Part shown: positions 30,204 through 38,929 of the stretch, in pieces
How positions within the stretch are numbered: position 1 is the first letter of the stretch
Layout: each line of letters begins with the position of its first letter
Assembly (NCBI GenBank): GCA_946407495.1
Contig: CAMJOB010000006.1
Location: forward strand, 1-48,729
Origin: an uncultured Bacillota bacterium
GTDB lineage: Bacteria > Bacillota_I > Bacilli_A > RF39 > UBA660
Direction: 5' to 3'
DNA: 48,729 nt
Notes under the pieces: model-generated
Told to the model about the DNA's origin: nothing
Seen by the model: only the letters and a program-made list of their open reading frames with translations
Databases searched by the model: none
Program-made: the position numbers and the translations under genes

Positions 30204-31596
30204 TTTTCTTCTCCTTGTCTAAAATATCTCTTGCGGCAACTAATCCAGTAGCAGCAGCTACTACGATGTTTCCTGCTTTACCAGCACCATCACCAATAAA
30301 GTAGATATCTTCATCTTCTAATTTGAATTGATCATTTGTAGTTATTTCATTTGAGAAGAATTTAATCTCTGGTCCATATAATAAAGTTTCATCATTATTA
30401 ACACCTGGAATAATTTTATCTAGTTTTTCTAATCCTTCTAGAATATTTGTTATTATACGATGTGGTAATACTAAAGCTAAGTCTCCAGCAACACAATCTT
30501 TTAGAGTTGGTTCAATAAATCCTTTTTGAATTCTATCCCAAGTAGATCTTCTACCTTTTCTTAAATCTTTAAGTGATTGAATAATTGGTTTAGAATCACC
30601 TAATACATTAGCAATCTTAGCAATACTTTCACCATATTCTCTTGTATTAGTAACTGGTTCTGTTAGATTTACTCTACTAATAAATGCAAAGTTTGAATTA
30701 TTTGACTTAATATCTTTTAAAGCATGTCCATTTACACAAATATATCCATAATAATTTTCTTTAGCAACAAATCCACCTGGGTTAGTACAGAAGGTACGAA
30801 TTTCATCACCATAAGTATTTGTCTTAATAAAGATTGTTGGGTCATAAATAACATTTGTAATTGGTTCTAGTATTTCTTTTCTTACTTCTACTCTTACACC
30901 AATTTCAATAGATTTAGATAGATATGGAATCTTATACTTATCTGCAAGTTCTTGAATCCATTTAGCACCAGTTCTTCCTGGAGCAACAACTACTTTTCTA
31001 CCTGTTATCTTTTCTTTCTTATTATAGATTACTTCATAACGATATTTATTATTTGTAGTAATTATGTCATTTACATCAGTGTTTTCATATAAGTCTACAC
31101 CATTTTCTTCTAAGAACTTAGAGAAATTATTAATGTATTCTGGTAAGTGATCACTACCTAAATGTTTTTGTTTAATTAAAAGTAATCTAGCCCCTTCAAT
31201 GGCAACCTTACTCTTAATCTTTTCTGCATCTGTCATATCTGATGGGTATACTTCTGCATCCATACCAAATTTAGTAAATATTTCTTCAGTATCGTCAATT
31301 AACTTATATGCATCAGATTCAGGCATATATTTAAATAAGTCACTCTTACCTAGTTTTGGAATAAAGTTTAATTTACCATCCGAGAATGTACCTGCTCCAC
31401 CATATCCTGATAGAATTCTACATGGATTACAGTTAACACATGGTACTTTGTTCTTGTTCATTGGACAAAATCTTCCATCAACTTTTTTTCCTTTGTCTAG
31501 TAATGCAACCTTTAATTTTTTATTCTTTGTAATTAGTTCATAGGCTGTGAATAGTCCTGCTGGACCTGCTCCTATAATTATAACGTCGTATTTCAT
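30193..31596 (-). CDS. FAD-dependent oxidoreductase (COG2509-like)
   Basis: A 467-residue flavoprotein. The N-terminal Rossmann motif is VIIIGAGPAGLFTAYEL (residues ~5-21). A Cys-rich segment follows (RFCPMNKNKVPCVNCNPC, ~52-69), then GYGGAGTFSDGKLNF, the signature of the conserved FAD-dependent dehydrogenase group COG2509. The C-terminal FAD site is IYFIGDGAGKAGNIVVAAATG (two blocks, ~428-448). Substrate unknown. ATG 31596 is preceded by GGGTGAT; 31 further in-frame codons upstream lack a ribosome site. It heads the operon with the cyclophilin and is divergent from the phosphoesterase. Confidence 0.85.
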   Translation of the reverse strand: MKYDVIIIGAGPAGLFTAYELITKNKKLKVALLDKGKKVDGRFCPMNKNKVPCVNCNPCRILSGYGGAGTFSDGKLNFIPKLGKSDLFKYMPESDAYKLIDDTEEIFTKFGMDAEVYPSDMTDAEKIKSKVAIEGARLLLIKQKHLGSDHLPEYINNFSKFLEENGVDLYENTDVNDIITTNNKYRYEVIYNKKEKITGRKVVVAPGRTGAKWIQELADKYKIPYLSKSIEIGVRVEVRKEILEPITNVIYDPTIFIKTNTYGDEIRTFCTNPGGFVAKENYYGYICVNGHALKDIKSNNSNFAFISRVNLTEPVTNTREYGESIAKIANVLGDSKPIIQSLKDLRKGRRSTWDRIQKGFIEPTLKDCVAGDLALVLPHRIITNILEGLEKLDKIIPGVNNDETLLYGPEIKFFSNEITTNDQFKLEDEDIYFIGDGAGKAGNIVVAAATGLVAARDILDKEKKNEK

Positions 31597-31706
31597 ACAC
31601 TTATCACCCAGTTTATAGTTTAACATCTTTTGTAAAGAAGGTAAATAAAATATAAGTAAACTAGTAAGTTTTATTATCTTTTGGTACAATATAATTGGTG
31701 AGGATT

Positions 31707-32627
31707 ATGACTAGAGAAGAGCGTAATGAAGATATACAAAAAGAAATATTTAAAGAAGAGAATCAGGCTAAAGTTAAAAAATGGATGATTCGTACTTTTA
31801 AGTTTCTATTTATAGTTATAGTTTTATTTGTATCTTTCTTCTTCTATAATACGTATGTTGCGACTAGTAGTTTTATCGTAAAAGAGGAACGTATTATTGA
31901 TTCGAAATTACCTGATAATTTTAATGGATTAAAAGTTATTCAATTTTCGGATTTACATTATGGAAGTACGATTGATTCTAAGAAATTAAAAAAAATTGTT
32001 AAAATGATTAATAAGAGAAATCCAGATATTGTTTTATTTACTGGAGATTTAATTTCTAAGAAAAAAGATATAAGTAATAAAGAACAAGAAAAGTTAATTG
32101 AATTATTACATAGTATTAATGCTTCTTTAGGTAAGTATGCAATATATGGTGATGAAGATAATGGAGATAACTACTCTACTATTATGAATCAAAGTGAATT
32201 TACTATATTAAATAATGAATATGAATTAATTTATAATAAAGATAATTCTCCTATATTATTAATGGGTGTTTCTTCTGAAATACAAAAATTAATGGATTTA
32301 AGTAAAGCAATTGGTTATTATTCTACTGAGGGTGCTAATACAGATATTTTCTCTATCGCAATGGTACATGAACCTGATATTACAGATGATTTATTATCTG
32401 AGAGAAAAATTAATTTAATAGTTGCTGGTCACTCACATAATGGATATATTAGAATGCCATATTTAGGTAATCCTTTTAAGATTGAGGGAGCTAAGAAATA
32501 TGATCAAGCCTATTATGATATAAAAGGTACTAAATTATACGTATCTAGTGGATTAGGTACTGAAGGTGAAGGAATAAGAATATTCTGTAGACCAAGTATT
32601 AATTTCTTTAGAATATCAAATAAATAA
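31707..32627 (+). CDS. Membrane-anchored metallophosphoesterase with altered GNHD motif
   Basis: A 306-residue protein of the YkuE-like calcineurin superfamily. Membrane helix at residues ~28-47 (FKFLFIVIVLFVSFFFY), then VIQFSDLHYGS (~74, metal ligands D and H), VLFTGDLIS (~108), KYAIYGDEDNGDN (~140) where GNHD is expected, MVHEPDI and AGHSHNGYIRMP (~235). Loss of the Asn-His pair of GNHD while the other ligands remain points to changed or lost catalysis. ATG 31707 follows GGTGAGG; the upstream TTG is not used. The 110-bp gap before it holds divergent promoters (TACAAT near 31685). Confidence 0.83.
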   Translation: MTREERNEDIQKEIFKEENQAKVKKWMIRTFKFLFIVIVLFVSFFFYNTYVATSSFIVKEERIIDSKLPDNFNGLKVIQFSDLHYGSTIDSKKLKKIVKMINKRNPDIVLFTGDLISKKKDISNKEQEKLIELLHSINASLGKYAIYGDEDNGDNYSTIMNQSEFTILNNEYELIYNKDNSPILLMGVSSEIQKLMDLSKAIGYYSTEGANTDIFSIAMVHEPDITDDLLSERKINLIVAGHSHNGYIRMPYLGNPFKIEGAKKYDQAYYDIKGTKLYVSSGLGTEGEGIRIFCRPSINFFRISNK

Positions 32628-32650
32628 GAGCTGAGGCTCTTTTTATTTTT
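32626..32650. terminator. Bidirectional terminator
   Basis: AAGAGCC / GGCTCTT (written AAGAGCTGAGGCTCTTTTT): short hairpin plus T-run between convergent genes. Confidence 0.7.
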
Positions 32651-33626
32651 GTTCTAATTGTAGTTCCCCTATTTCTTCTTTTCCTAAATATATATGAAGA
32701 GATGCTTTATCATTATCAGTTGAATCTACTATTATTTTTGTTTTTATTTGTTTTTCTTCTAGGGAGGTTAATGGATAATAGAACGAATTGTTTACTTTGT
32801 AGTTATTGTTTATAAGATTTGAAGTTTTATTATATTCATTTTTATCTATTATTTTTATATTGTTGTATTTATTAAAGTAATAATTATATAGGGACTCATG
32901 TGTGTCATAGGAGTTTGGATCATTTAGTGTTACGATAGTTAAATTTAAATTATCTTTTGAGGCTGTTGTTACTAGTGTTTTACCAGCACTAGGTGTATAA
33001 CCATTCTTTCCACCAGTACAATATTTATAATTATTTAGTAGTTTATTACGGTTATACCAAATATATGTTTTTTTATTTGTTTTTATTGTATATTTTTTTG
33101 TTGATGCTATTTCTCTATATATTTTATTTTGATAAGCATATCTACTTAGGAGTGCGTAATCATAGGCAGTTGAATAGTTTTCTGTTTCTTCATCCAGACC
33201 ATGAGAATTATTAAATATTGTTTTATGCATCCCAAGAGAGGCGGATTTATTATTCATTTGTTTTATAAACTCTTCTTCATTATTAAAGACATTGTTTGAA
33301 AGTGTTAACGCTGCATCATTTCCACTTCTTAATATTAATCCATATAAAAGATCTATTACTCTTAATTCTTCCCCTACTTCTATATATGTATTTGTTCCAT
33401 AGGACTTTAGTACTTCTTTGCCTACAGTTATTTTTTTATCTAAGTTTATATTTTCTATTGTTATTATGGCAGTCATTATTTTAGTTATAGAAGCAATAAG
33501 TTTCTTTTCTTTAGCATTATTTTGATATAGAATTCTGCCACTATCTAGGTCCATAACTACGATACTTGTTGATGCGGATACTTGGAACGGAATTATAATT
33601 AGAAATAAAAGGATTATTTTTTTCAT
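32643..33626 (-). CDS. D-alanyl-D-alanine carboxypeptidase (PBP5/DacF type)
   Basis: A 327-residue secreted S11 peptidase that trims the terminal D-Ala of peptidoglycan stems. Signal peptide at residues 1-18 (IILLFLIIIPFQVSAS). Active-site triad motifs: ASITKIMTA (SxxK, ~45), LRSGNDAA (SxN, ~100), and CTGGKNGYTPSAGKTL (KTG-type box, ~205). The C-terminal domain is shortened and I see no clear amphipathic anchor. Length and shape resemble DacF/DacB, which act in sporulation, but a vegetative DacA cannot be ruled out. AGGTGA precedes the ATG. It ends at the hairpin shared with the phosphoesterase. Confidence 0.88.
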   Translation of the reverse strand: MKKIILLFLIIIPFQVSASTSIVVMDLDSGRILYQNNAKEKKLIASITKIMTAIITIENINLDKKITVGKEVLKSYGTNTYIEVGEELRVIDLLYGLILRSGNDAALTLSNNVFNNEEEFIKQMNNKSASLGMHKTIFNNSHGLDEETENYSTAYDYALLSRYAYQNKIYREIASTKKYTIKTNKKTYIWYNRNKLLNNYKYCTGGKNGYTPSAGKTLVTTASKDNLNLTIVTLNDPNSYDTHESLYNYYFNKYNNIKIIDKNEYNKTSNLINNNYKVNNSFYYPLTSLEEKQIKTKIIVDSTDNDKASLHIYLGKEEIGELQLEQK

Positions 33627-33717
33627 AGATTCACCTAAGAAAGTATATGTAGAGTTATTCTAATATTGAACTAAAAGTGTTATAATTAAATCAGTTGTTT
33701 TGAAAGGGAGGATATAT

Positions 33718-35157
33718 ATGGAAAACAGCAAGAAAAAGGTTTCCGCAATTACTTCTCAAGAAGTTGACTTCGCAGCATGGTATACTGACGTTGTTAAAGA
33801 AGCTAAATTGTGTGAATATTCAAGTGTAAAAGGATGTTTAAATTATCTACCAAATGGATATGCTATTTGGGAAAACATTCAAAAAAGATTAGATGCAAAA
33901 TTTAAGGAAACAGGAGTAGAAAATGTTTATCTACCTGTATTAATTCCTGAATCACTTCTTCAAAAGGAGAAGAATCATATTGAGGGATTCGCACCCGAGG
34001 TTGCTTTAGTAACTCGTGGTGGTGGTGAAGAATTAGAAGAGAATTTTGCTATCCGCCCCACTTCTGAAACATTATTCTGTGATATTTGGAAAAACATGGT
34101 AAAGTCTTATCGTGATTTACCACTTGTATGGAATCAATGGAATTCAGTATTCCGTTGGGAAAAAACAACTAGACCATTCTTAAGAAGTAGAGAGTTCTTA
34201 TGGCAAGAAGGACATACATTACATGCTACTGCTGAAGAAGCTGAAGAACGTACTAAGCAAATGCTTAATGTATATTATGATTTTGTTACTCAAGATTTAG
34301 CTATTCCACTAATTGTTGGTAAGAAAACTGATAGTGAAAAATTTGCAGGAGCTGAAGCTACTTATACAATTGAGTCTATGATGAAAGATGGTAAAGCTTT
34401 ACAATCAGGAACTAGTCATTTCTTTGGACATGGTTTCCCTGATGCTTTTGACATTAAATATCTAGATAAAGAAAATAAATTACATAGTGCATATGAAACA
34501 TCTTGGGGAATGTCTACTCGTATTATTGGTGCTTTAATTATGGTTCATGGTGATGATAATGGACTTGTATTACCACCTAGAATTGCCCCTACTCAAGTTA
34601 TGATTGTTCCTATTGCTCAACATAAAGAAGGAGTATTAGATTTTTGTAAGAAACTAGAGAAACATCTTAATAAAGTTGAAATTCGTACTAAGTTAGATGA
34701 TTCTGAAAAATCTCCTGGATTTAAATTTGCAAATCAAGAAGTTCTTGGAATACCTCTTCGTTTAGAGATTGGACCTAAGGAATTAGATGAAGGAAAAATT
34801 ATCTTAGTTCGTCGTGATACTGGTGAGAAATATACTTGTCCTGTTGACGAAGTTGATACTAAGATTTTAGATATCTTTATAATTATGCAAAAAGAAATGT
34901 TTGAGAAAGCTAAGAAGAATCTTAAAACTAATATTAGAACTGCAAAATCAATTCAAGATATGATTGATATAGATAAAGAACATAGTGGATTCATTAAGGC
35001 TATGTGGTGTGGTTCAGAAGAATGTGAAAGTAAGATTAAGGAAGAAACAGGATATGGATCTCGTTGTATTCCTTTTGAACAAGAAACAATTTGTAATCAT
35101 TGTGTCTATTGTGGAAAAGATGCAGATAAAATGGTTATCTGGGGTAAATCTTATTAG
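33718..35157 (+). CDS. proS: Proline--tRNA ligase, archaeal/eukaryotic-type
   Basis: A 479-residue class II synthetase. Motif 2 region VFRWEKTTRPFLRSREFLWQEGHT (two blocks, ~140-165), motif 3 GMSTRIIGALIMVHGDDNGL (~268-287). There is no editing insertion between motifs 2 and 3, and the C-terminus has the zinc-binding extension typical of the short archaeal-like ProRS (MWCGSEECESKIKEETGYG, ICNHCVYCGKDADKMVIWGKSY in parts), ending in the family's C-terminal Tyr. Start ATG 33718 follows GGGAGG; six upstream codons are ignored. Monogenic with a terminator. No T-box is visible in the 90-bp upstream gap. Confidence 0.95.
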   Translation: MENSKKKVSAITSQEVDFAAWYTDVVKEAKLCEYSSVKGCLNYLPNGYAIWENIQKRLDAKFKETGVENVYLPVLIPESLLQKEKNHIEGFAPEVALVTRGGGEELEENFAIRPTSETLFCDIWKNMVKSYRDLPLVWNQWNSVFRWEKTTRPFLRSREFLWQEGHTLHATAEEAEERTKQMLNVYYDFVTQDLAIPLIVGKKTDSEKFAGAEATYTIESMMKDGKALQSGTSHFFGHGFPDAFDIKYLDKENKLHSAYETSWGMSTRIIGALIMVHGDDNGLVLPPRIAPTQVMIVPIAQHKEGVLDFCKKLEKHLNKVEIRTKLDDSEKSPGFKFANQEVLGIPLRLEIGPKELDEGKIILVRRDTGEKYTCPVDEVDTKILDIFIIMQKEMFEKAKKNLKTNIRTAKSIQDMIDIDKEHSGFIKAMWCGSEECESKIKEETGYGSRCIPFEQETICNHCVYCGKDADKMVIWGKSY

Positions 35158-35159
35158 AA

Positions 35160-35197
35160 ATAAAAAAGAGATGAATTATTGTTCATCTCTTTTATTT
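35160..35197. terminator. Bidirectional terminator
   Basis: AAAAGAGATGAA-TTATTG-TTCATCTCTTTT, a strong hairpin between proS and the convergent gene. Confidence 0.9.
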
Positions 35198-35745
35198 TAG
35201 AATGTTCCAGCTAGTTTTTGTAAGTCAGCTTCTAATAAATCCATCATGTGCCATTTACCATCTAATTTATGGAAAGTAAATTCAATACTATATTGTTCTT
35301 TTTCTTGAGTATGTTCCATCTCACTAATCTTGTAGTCTACTTTCTTTTCATTTGTTTTATCTTGTCCGTATAGAGCTAGATAACTAGTTGCTTTATCATA
35401 ACTAGATTTATAATCTAAAACACTAAATTGTACTTTGATTATTGCATCTTCTTCTCCAACATGTTCTTCTGCTATTTCATAATCTAATGCCATATATTGA
35501 CTCTTAATAATTTCTTTATATTTTTTCTTTTGAGCATCAGTTATTTCATCATCAAATGGATACTTGATATTTTTAACAATCTCACTATCACAATTCTTAT
35601 ATTTATTCATGTATTCTTTAGTTAAATCTATTGGTGTTTTAGTATGTCCACCTTTTAGTAATAGACATATCCCAACTACTCCTAATACTATGACAACTAA
35701 GGCAATTATACCTGCTATTAATAGTTTTTTATTTTTCTTTGGCAT
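35197..35745 (-). CDS. Hypothetical signal-anchored protein
   Basis: A 182-residue protein, positively charged start (MPKKNKK) then one membrane helix (residues ~8-30, LLIAGIIALVVIVLGVVGIC) and an extracytoplasmic domain of ~150 residues. The exported part has a DUF4878/NTF2-like feel (DLTKEYMNKYKNCDSEIV at the front, VQFSVLDYKSSY in the middle, closing FTFHKLDGKWHMMDLLE), a pattern common in small lipoprotein-like proteins of Bacillota. That fold guess is by eye only. AGAGGAGG precedes ATG 35745. It is monogenic. Confidence 0.75.
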   Translation of the reverse strand: MPKKNKKLLIAGIIALVVIVLGVVGICLLLKGGHTKTPIDLTKEYMNKYKNCDSEIVKNIKYPFDDEITDAQKKKYKEIIKSQYMALDYEIAEEHVGEEDAIIKVQFSVLDYKSSYDKATSYLALYGQDKTNEKKVDYKISEMEHTQEKEQYSIEFTFHKLDGKWHMMDLLEADLQKLAGTF

Positions 35746-35831
35746 TTTAATCCTCCTCTTATATTCTTTTTATGATTATTTCTTTTGTACTTTATTATTA
35801 ATTTAATTATACTAGATATTTATTTCTTTTA

Positions 35832-35870
35832 AAACAAAAATAAAAGAATTTGTATGAAATCCTTTTATTT
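35832..35870 (-). terminator. Possible terminator of the dxs operon
   Basis: AAAAGGATT / AATTCTTTT imperfect hairpin with T-rich run on the minus strand after the stop at 35865. Confidence 0.5.
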
Positions 35871-36620
35871 TTTTATTTTTAATTTTGCTTTAGTTTGAGA
35901 CTCAATTCCATAATCTTTATATAATTCGTTTGTTTTCTCATTTTTAAAACTCTTGTTTATATCTCCAATTACTTGGAACAGTTCATTATATCCTCTTTTT
36001 AAATATGAATATACTGGTGTTAGATGCATTTTTATGTCTGAATCAAATATTACTACTCTACCATCTTTTAGTGTCCCCATAACTTGATTTGCTGGGTCTA
36101 GAAGTATAGTACTATCTCCAACATCTACTAGAGTTACTGAATGATTTGGTTTTATATTGTGTTTTTCTAAGAAACAGTCATAGGCATTAATACATAAATT
36201 CTCATCTGTTTCCATTTTTACATCTATTTTTCTTGCATTATATGAACTATTTAATTTATTTAGTTTAGCTGCTAGATCATCTGCCATGTTTGAGCAATCA
36301 CCAAACTTATTATCATATATAAATAGTCTTTCATAACCAAATGGGATATCATCCATTTTTTTATAGGTATATTCTTTTTGAATATCATCCATTAGTTTTA
36401 CAAACACATCTAAATCACTCATTGTATTTAAATCAAATTCTTTAGCATAGTCATTTAAGTGTTTGTTATAGCTATCTAGTAGATTACTATTATACATTTG
36501 ACTTGCTTTAGTTTTGATGTTTGCGTTTAGTGTTGGAAATGTTGCTAGTCCAACAACTAATGTTAGATTAATACCTATTAATATACCTTTTACTTTTTCA
36601 CGATTCTTTTCTTTTGCCAT
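35865..36620 (-). CDS. Secreted or membrane-anchored transglutaminase-like protein
   Basis: A 251-residue protein with a basic head, a membrane helix (residues ~12-28, ILIGINLTLVVGLATF) and a papain-like transglutaminase-type core: FGDCSNMADDLAAKLN (~107-122, catalytic Cys), KPNHSVTLVDVGD (~157, catalytic His) and STILLDPANQ (~172, Asp). The triad appears intact, so it may be a cysteine protease or cross-linking enzyme of the cell surface. It starts 1 bp after the dxs stop and so shares its transcript; no functional link to isoprenoid synthesis is known to me. Confidence 0.75.
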   Translation of the reverse strand: MAKEKNREKVKGILIGINLTLVVGLATFPTLNANIKTKASQMYNSNLLDSYNKHLNDYAKEFDLNTMSDLDVFVKLMDDIQKEYTYKKMDDIPFGYERLFIYDNKFGDCSNMADDLAAKLNKLNSSYNARKIDVKMETDENLCINAYDCFLEKHNIKPNHSVTLVDVGDSTILLDPANQVMGTLKDGRVVIFDSDIKMHLTPVYSYLKRGYNELFQVIGDINKSFKNEKTNELYKDYGIESQTKAKLKIKK

Positions 36621-36621
36621 A

Positions 36622-38472
36622 TTATAGTCCTTTTATGTCTTCTATTATTTTTTCGTTATTTAATTTATATTTCTTTTCTAATTCTTCTGGTGTACCATGA
36701 GGAATAAACTTATCTTTATAACCATAGTATAGACCTTTTACATTTAATTCTTCTTCAGCGATTAATTCTTTTATTGTAGAACATAATCCACCTAGAATTG
36801 TTGAGTCTTCTATTACTACTACTTTTTTTGTTTTTTCAATAGATTCTTTTACTTGATTTCTATCGAATGGTTTTAAGTAACGTGCATTTATTACTTCTGA
36901 ATTTATATTATCTTTTTCTAGCTCTTTTGATACTTCATATGCTTTTGAGACAGTTTTCCCAATACCAATTATTGTGATGTCATTACCTTCTTTTAAGATT
37001 TCTGATTTACCTAATTGAAGTCTTTTATTTGATTCAAAAGTAATACTTGATTCTCCACCTCTTGGGAATCTTATAACTACTGGTCTTTTTAAATCAATTG
37101 CTTGATCCATCATCATTTCTAATTCTTTAAAGTTTTTAGGGCACATGATAATTAGATTTGGAACTGCTCTAAAGAATGACATATCAAATATACCTTGATG
37201 TGTTTCACCATCTGCTCCTACTATTCCTGCTCTATCTACACACATAACTACTGGTAAGTTTTGTGCACATACATCATGTATGACTTGGTCATAGGCTCTT
37301 TGATAGAATGATGAATAGATATTTACAAATGGTATCATTCCTTCTTTAGCTAGTCCTGCTGCAAATGTAATGGCATGTTGTTCAGCAATTCCTACATCAT
37401 AGAAACGTTCTGGATAGGTTTCAGCAAATAACCCTAAGCCTGTACCATCTCTCATAGCAGCAGTGATTGCGACTATCTTTTTATTATGTTTAGCCATAGA
37501 GACTAATTTTTCTCCAAATGCCTTAGAATAATCTTTTTTCTTTTTACCTGTTGTTTCTCCACTTTCAATATCAAAAGGTCCTACTCCATGGAATTTAGAA
37601 GGATTATCTTCTGCCGGCTTATATCCTTTTCCTTTTTTTGTAAGTACATGGATTAATACTGGTTCATCAAAAGCTTTTGCTTTTTCTAATAATTGCTCTA
37701 ACGATTCTATATTATGTCCATCTACTGGTCCTAGATACTTTATACCAATCTCTTCAAAATACATTCCAGGAACAAATACTTGTTTTACTGCGTCTTTTCC
37801 TTTTTTAACTATTTTAGTAATTGGTTTTCCTAGAAGTGGAATACTAGAAATAATTTTTCTACCTTTTTTATTTGTTTTACGATAAGTCTTTTTTGTTCGT
37901 AATCTAGTAAGTAATTTATTCATACCACTTATGTTTTTTGAAATACTCATTTCATTATCGTTTAAGACAATAATCATTTTAGTTTGAGTACATCCTACGT
38001 GGTTAAGTGCTTCTAAGGCCATTCCACCAGTTAGTGCTCCATCACCGATTACAGCTATTACGTTATTATCTTTTCCTTTTAAATCTCTTGCTTTAGCCAT
38101 ACCCATGGCAGCGGAAATAGAAGTTGAACTATGTCCTGTATTAAAGCAATCAGTTTCAGATTCACTTGTTTTAGGAAAACCTGATATACCATTTAGTTTT
38201 CTAATTTGTTTTAAGGCATCTTTTCTACCATTTAATATCTTATGTATGTAGCATTGATGTCCTACATCCCAAATGATTTTATCTTTTTTTACATCAAAAA
38301 CACTTTCTAGCGCAATTGTTAATTCAACTACACCAAGATTACTTGCTAGATGTCCTCCATTTTTGGAAGTTACTTCTACTAAATAATCACGTATTTCTTG
38401 TGCTAGAATCTTTTTTTCTTTTATATTTAACTTCTTAATATCATTAGTTTTATTTATAAGCTCTAGTGCCAT
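36622..38472 (-). CDS. dxs: 1-deoxy-D-xylulose-5-phosphate synthase
   Basis: A 616-residue TPP enzyme, the first step of the MEP isoprenoid pathway (pyruvate plus glyceraldehyde 3-phosphate to DXP). Family blocks in order: HLASNLGVVELTIAL (~40), GHQCYIHKILNGR, FNTGHSSTSISAAMGMA (~108-124), the TPP/Mg motif VIGDGALTGGMALEALN (~140-156), PVDGHNIE, then the pyrimidine-binding domain with DVGIAEQHAITFAAGLA (~363) and CVDRAGIVGADGETHQG (~410), and the C-terminal transketolase domain. Length is normal. The start has a GGTGAT site. It is first in an operon with the transglutaminase-like gene. Confidence 0.97.
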   Translation of the reverse strand: MALELINKTNDIKKLNIKEKKILAQEIRDYLVEVTSKNGGHLASNLGVVELTIALESVFDVKKDKIIWDVGHQCYIHKILNGRKDALKQIRKLNGISGFPKTSESETDCFNTGHSSTSISAAMGMAKARDLKGKDNNVIAVIGDGALTGGMALEALNHVGCTQTKMIIVLNDNEMSISKNISGMNKLLTRLRTKKTYRKTNKKGRKIISSIPLLGKPITKIVKKGKDAVKQVFVPGMYFEEIGIKYLGPVDGHNIESLEQLLEKAKAFDEPVLIHVLTKKGKGYKPAEDNPSKFHGVGPFDIESGETTGKKKKDYSKAFGEKLVSMAKHNKKIVAITAAMRDGTGLGLFAETYPERFYDVGIAEQHAITFAAGLAKEGMIPFVNIYSSFYQRAYDQVIHDVCAQNLPVVMCVDRAGIVGADGETHQGIFDMSFFRAVPNLIIMCPKNFKELEMMMDQAIDLKRPVVIRFPRGGESSITFESNKRLQLGKSEILKEGNDITIIGIGKTVSKAYEVSKELEKDNINSEVINARYLKPFDRNQVKESIEKTKKVVVIEDSTILGGLCSTIKELIAEEELNVKGLYYGYKDKFIPHGTPEELEKKYKLNNEKIIEDIKGL

Positions 38473-38517
38473 TATATCACCTGTCCATACGAATACTTAT
38501 TATATCAAATTATATGC

Positions 38518-38556
38518 AATAAAAAAAGAATACTTGGTTTTATAAGTATTCCTTTA
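38518..38556 (-). terminator. Terminator of the XRE regulator gene
   Basis: AGGAATACTTATAAAACCAAGTATTC: GAATACTT / AAGTATTC stem then seven T on the minus strand. Confidence 0.85.
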
Positions 38557-38559
38557 CAG

Positions 38560-38820
38560 TTATCTATTCTTTGGAACTTTACGTTTTTCTAGTGGTCCTC
38601 TATCTATTAATAGTTGATCTATTGGTACTCCTAAAACATCAGCGATATTCTCAATAAAATCTATTCTTGTATTTCTGTGTCCATTTTCTAGATTAGATAC
38701 ATAAGTTACAGTGGTACCTAGTTCTTCTGCAAACTCTTCTTGTGACCAATTGTTTTGTAATCTAAAATAGACAATATTATTTGCTAATATTCTTCTTGCA
38801 TCAGTATAATTCTTATTCAT
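38560..38820 (-). CDS. XRE-family helix-turn-helix regulator
   Basis: An 86-residue DNA-binding protein with one Cro/C1-type HTH (residues ~10-65: LANNIVYFRLQNNWSQEEFA, TTVTYVSNLENGHRNTRI, IADVLGVPIDQLL). There is no effector or dimerisation domain beyond a short basic tail (LEKRKVPKNR). I start at ATG 38820 because AAGGAAG lies 8 nt upstream; the longer frame has no ribosome site. Its target is not evident: genes on both sides have their own terminators. Confidence 0.88.
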   Translation of the reverse strand: MNKNYTDARRILANNIVYFRLQNNWSQEEFAEELGTTVTYVSNLENGHRNTRIDFIENIADVLGVPIDQLLIDRGPLEKRKVPKNR

Positions 38821-38897
38821 GTTACATCTTCCTTTACTTACTACTAATGTAATAAGACGTGACATTTTGAACCATACCAACTATGTAGTAAGTTATT

Positions 38898-38929
38898 AAA
38901 AAAGAGAAAGAATTGGTTTCTTTCTCTAT
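38898..38929 (-). terminator. Terminator of the MmcQ-EVE gene
   Basis: AGAGAAAGAAACCAATTCTTTCTCT: stem AGAGAAAGAA / TTCTTTCTCT with T-run on the minus strand. Confidence 0.85.

Noticed and set aside
34985-35200. Plus-strand frame overlapping the 3' end of proS
   Set aside because: A different frame of the conserved zinc-binding C-terminus of ProS; no ribosome site.
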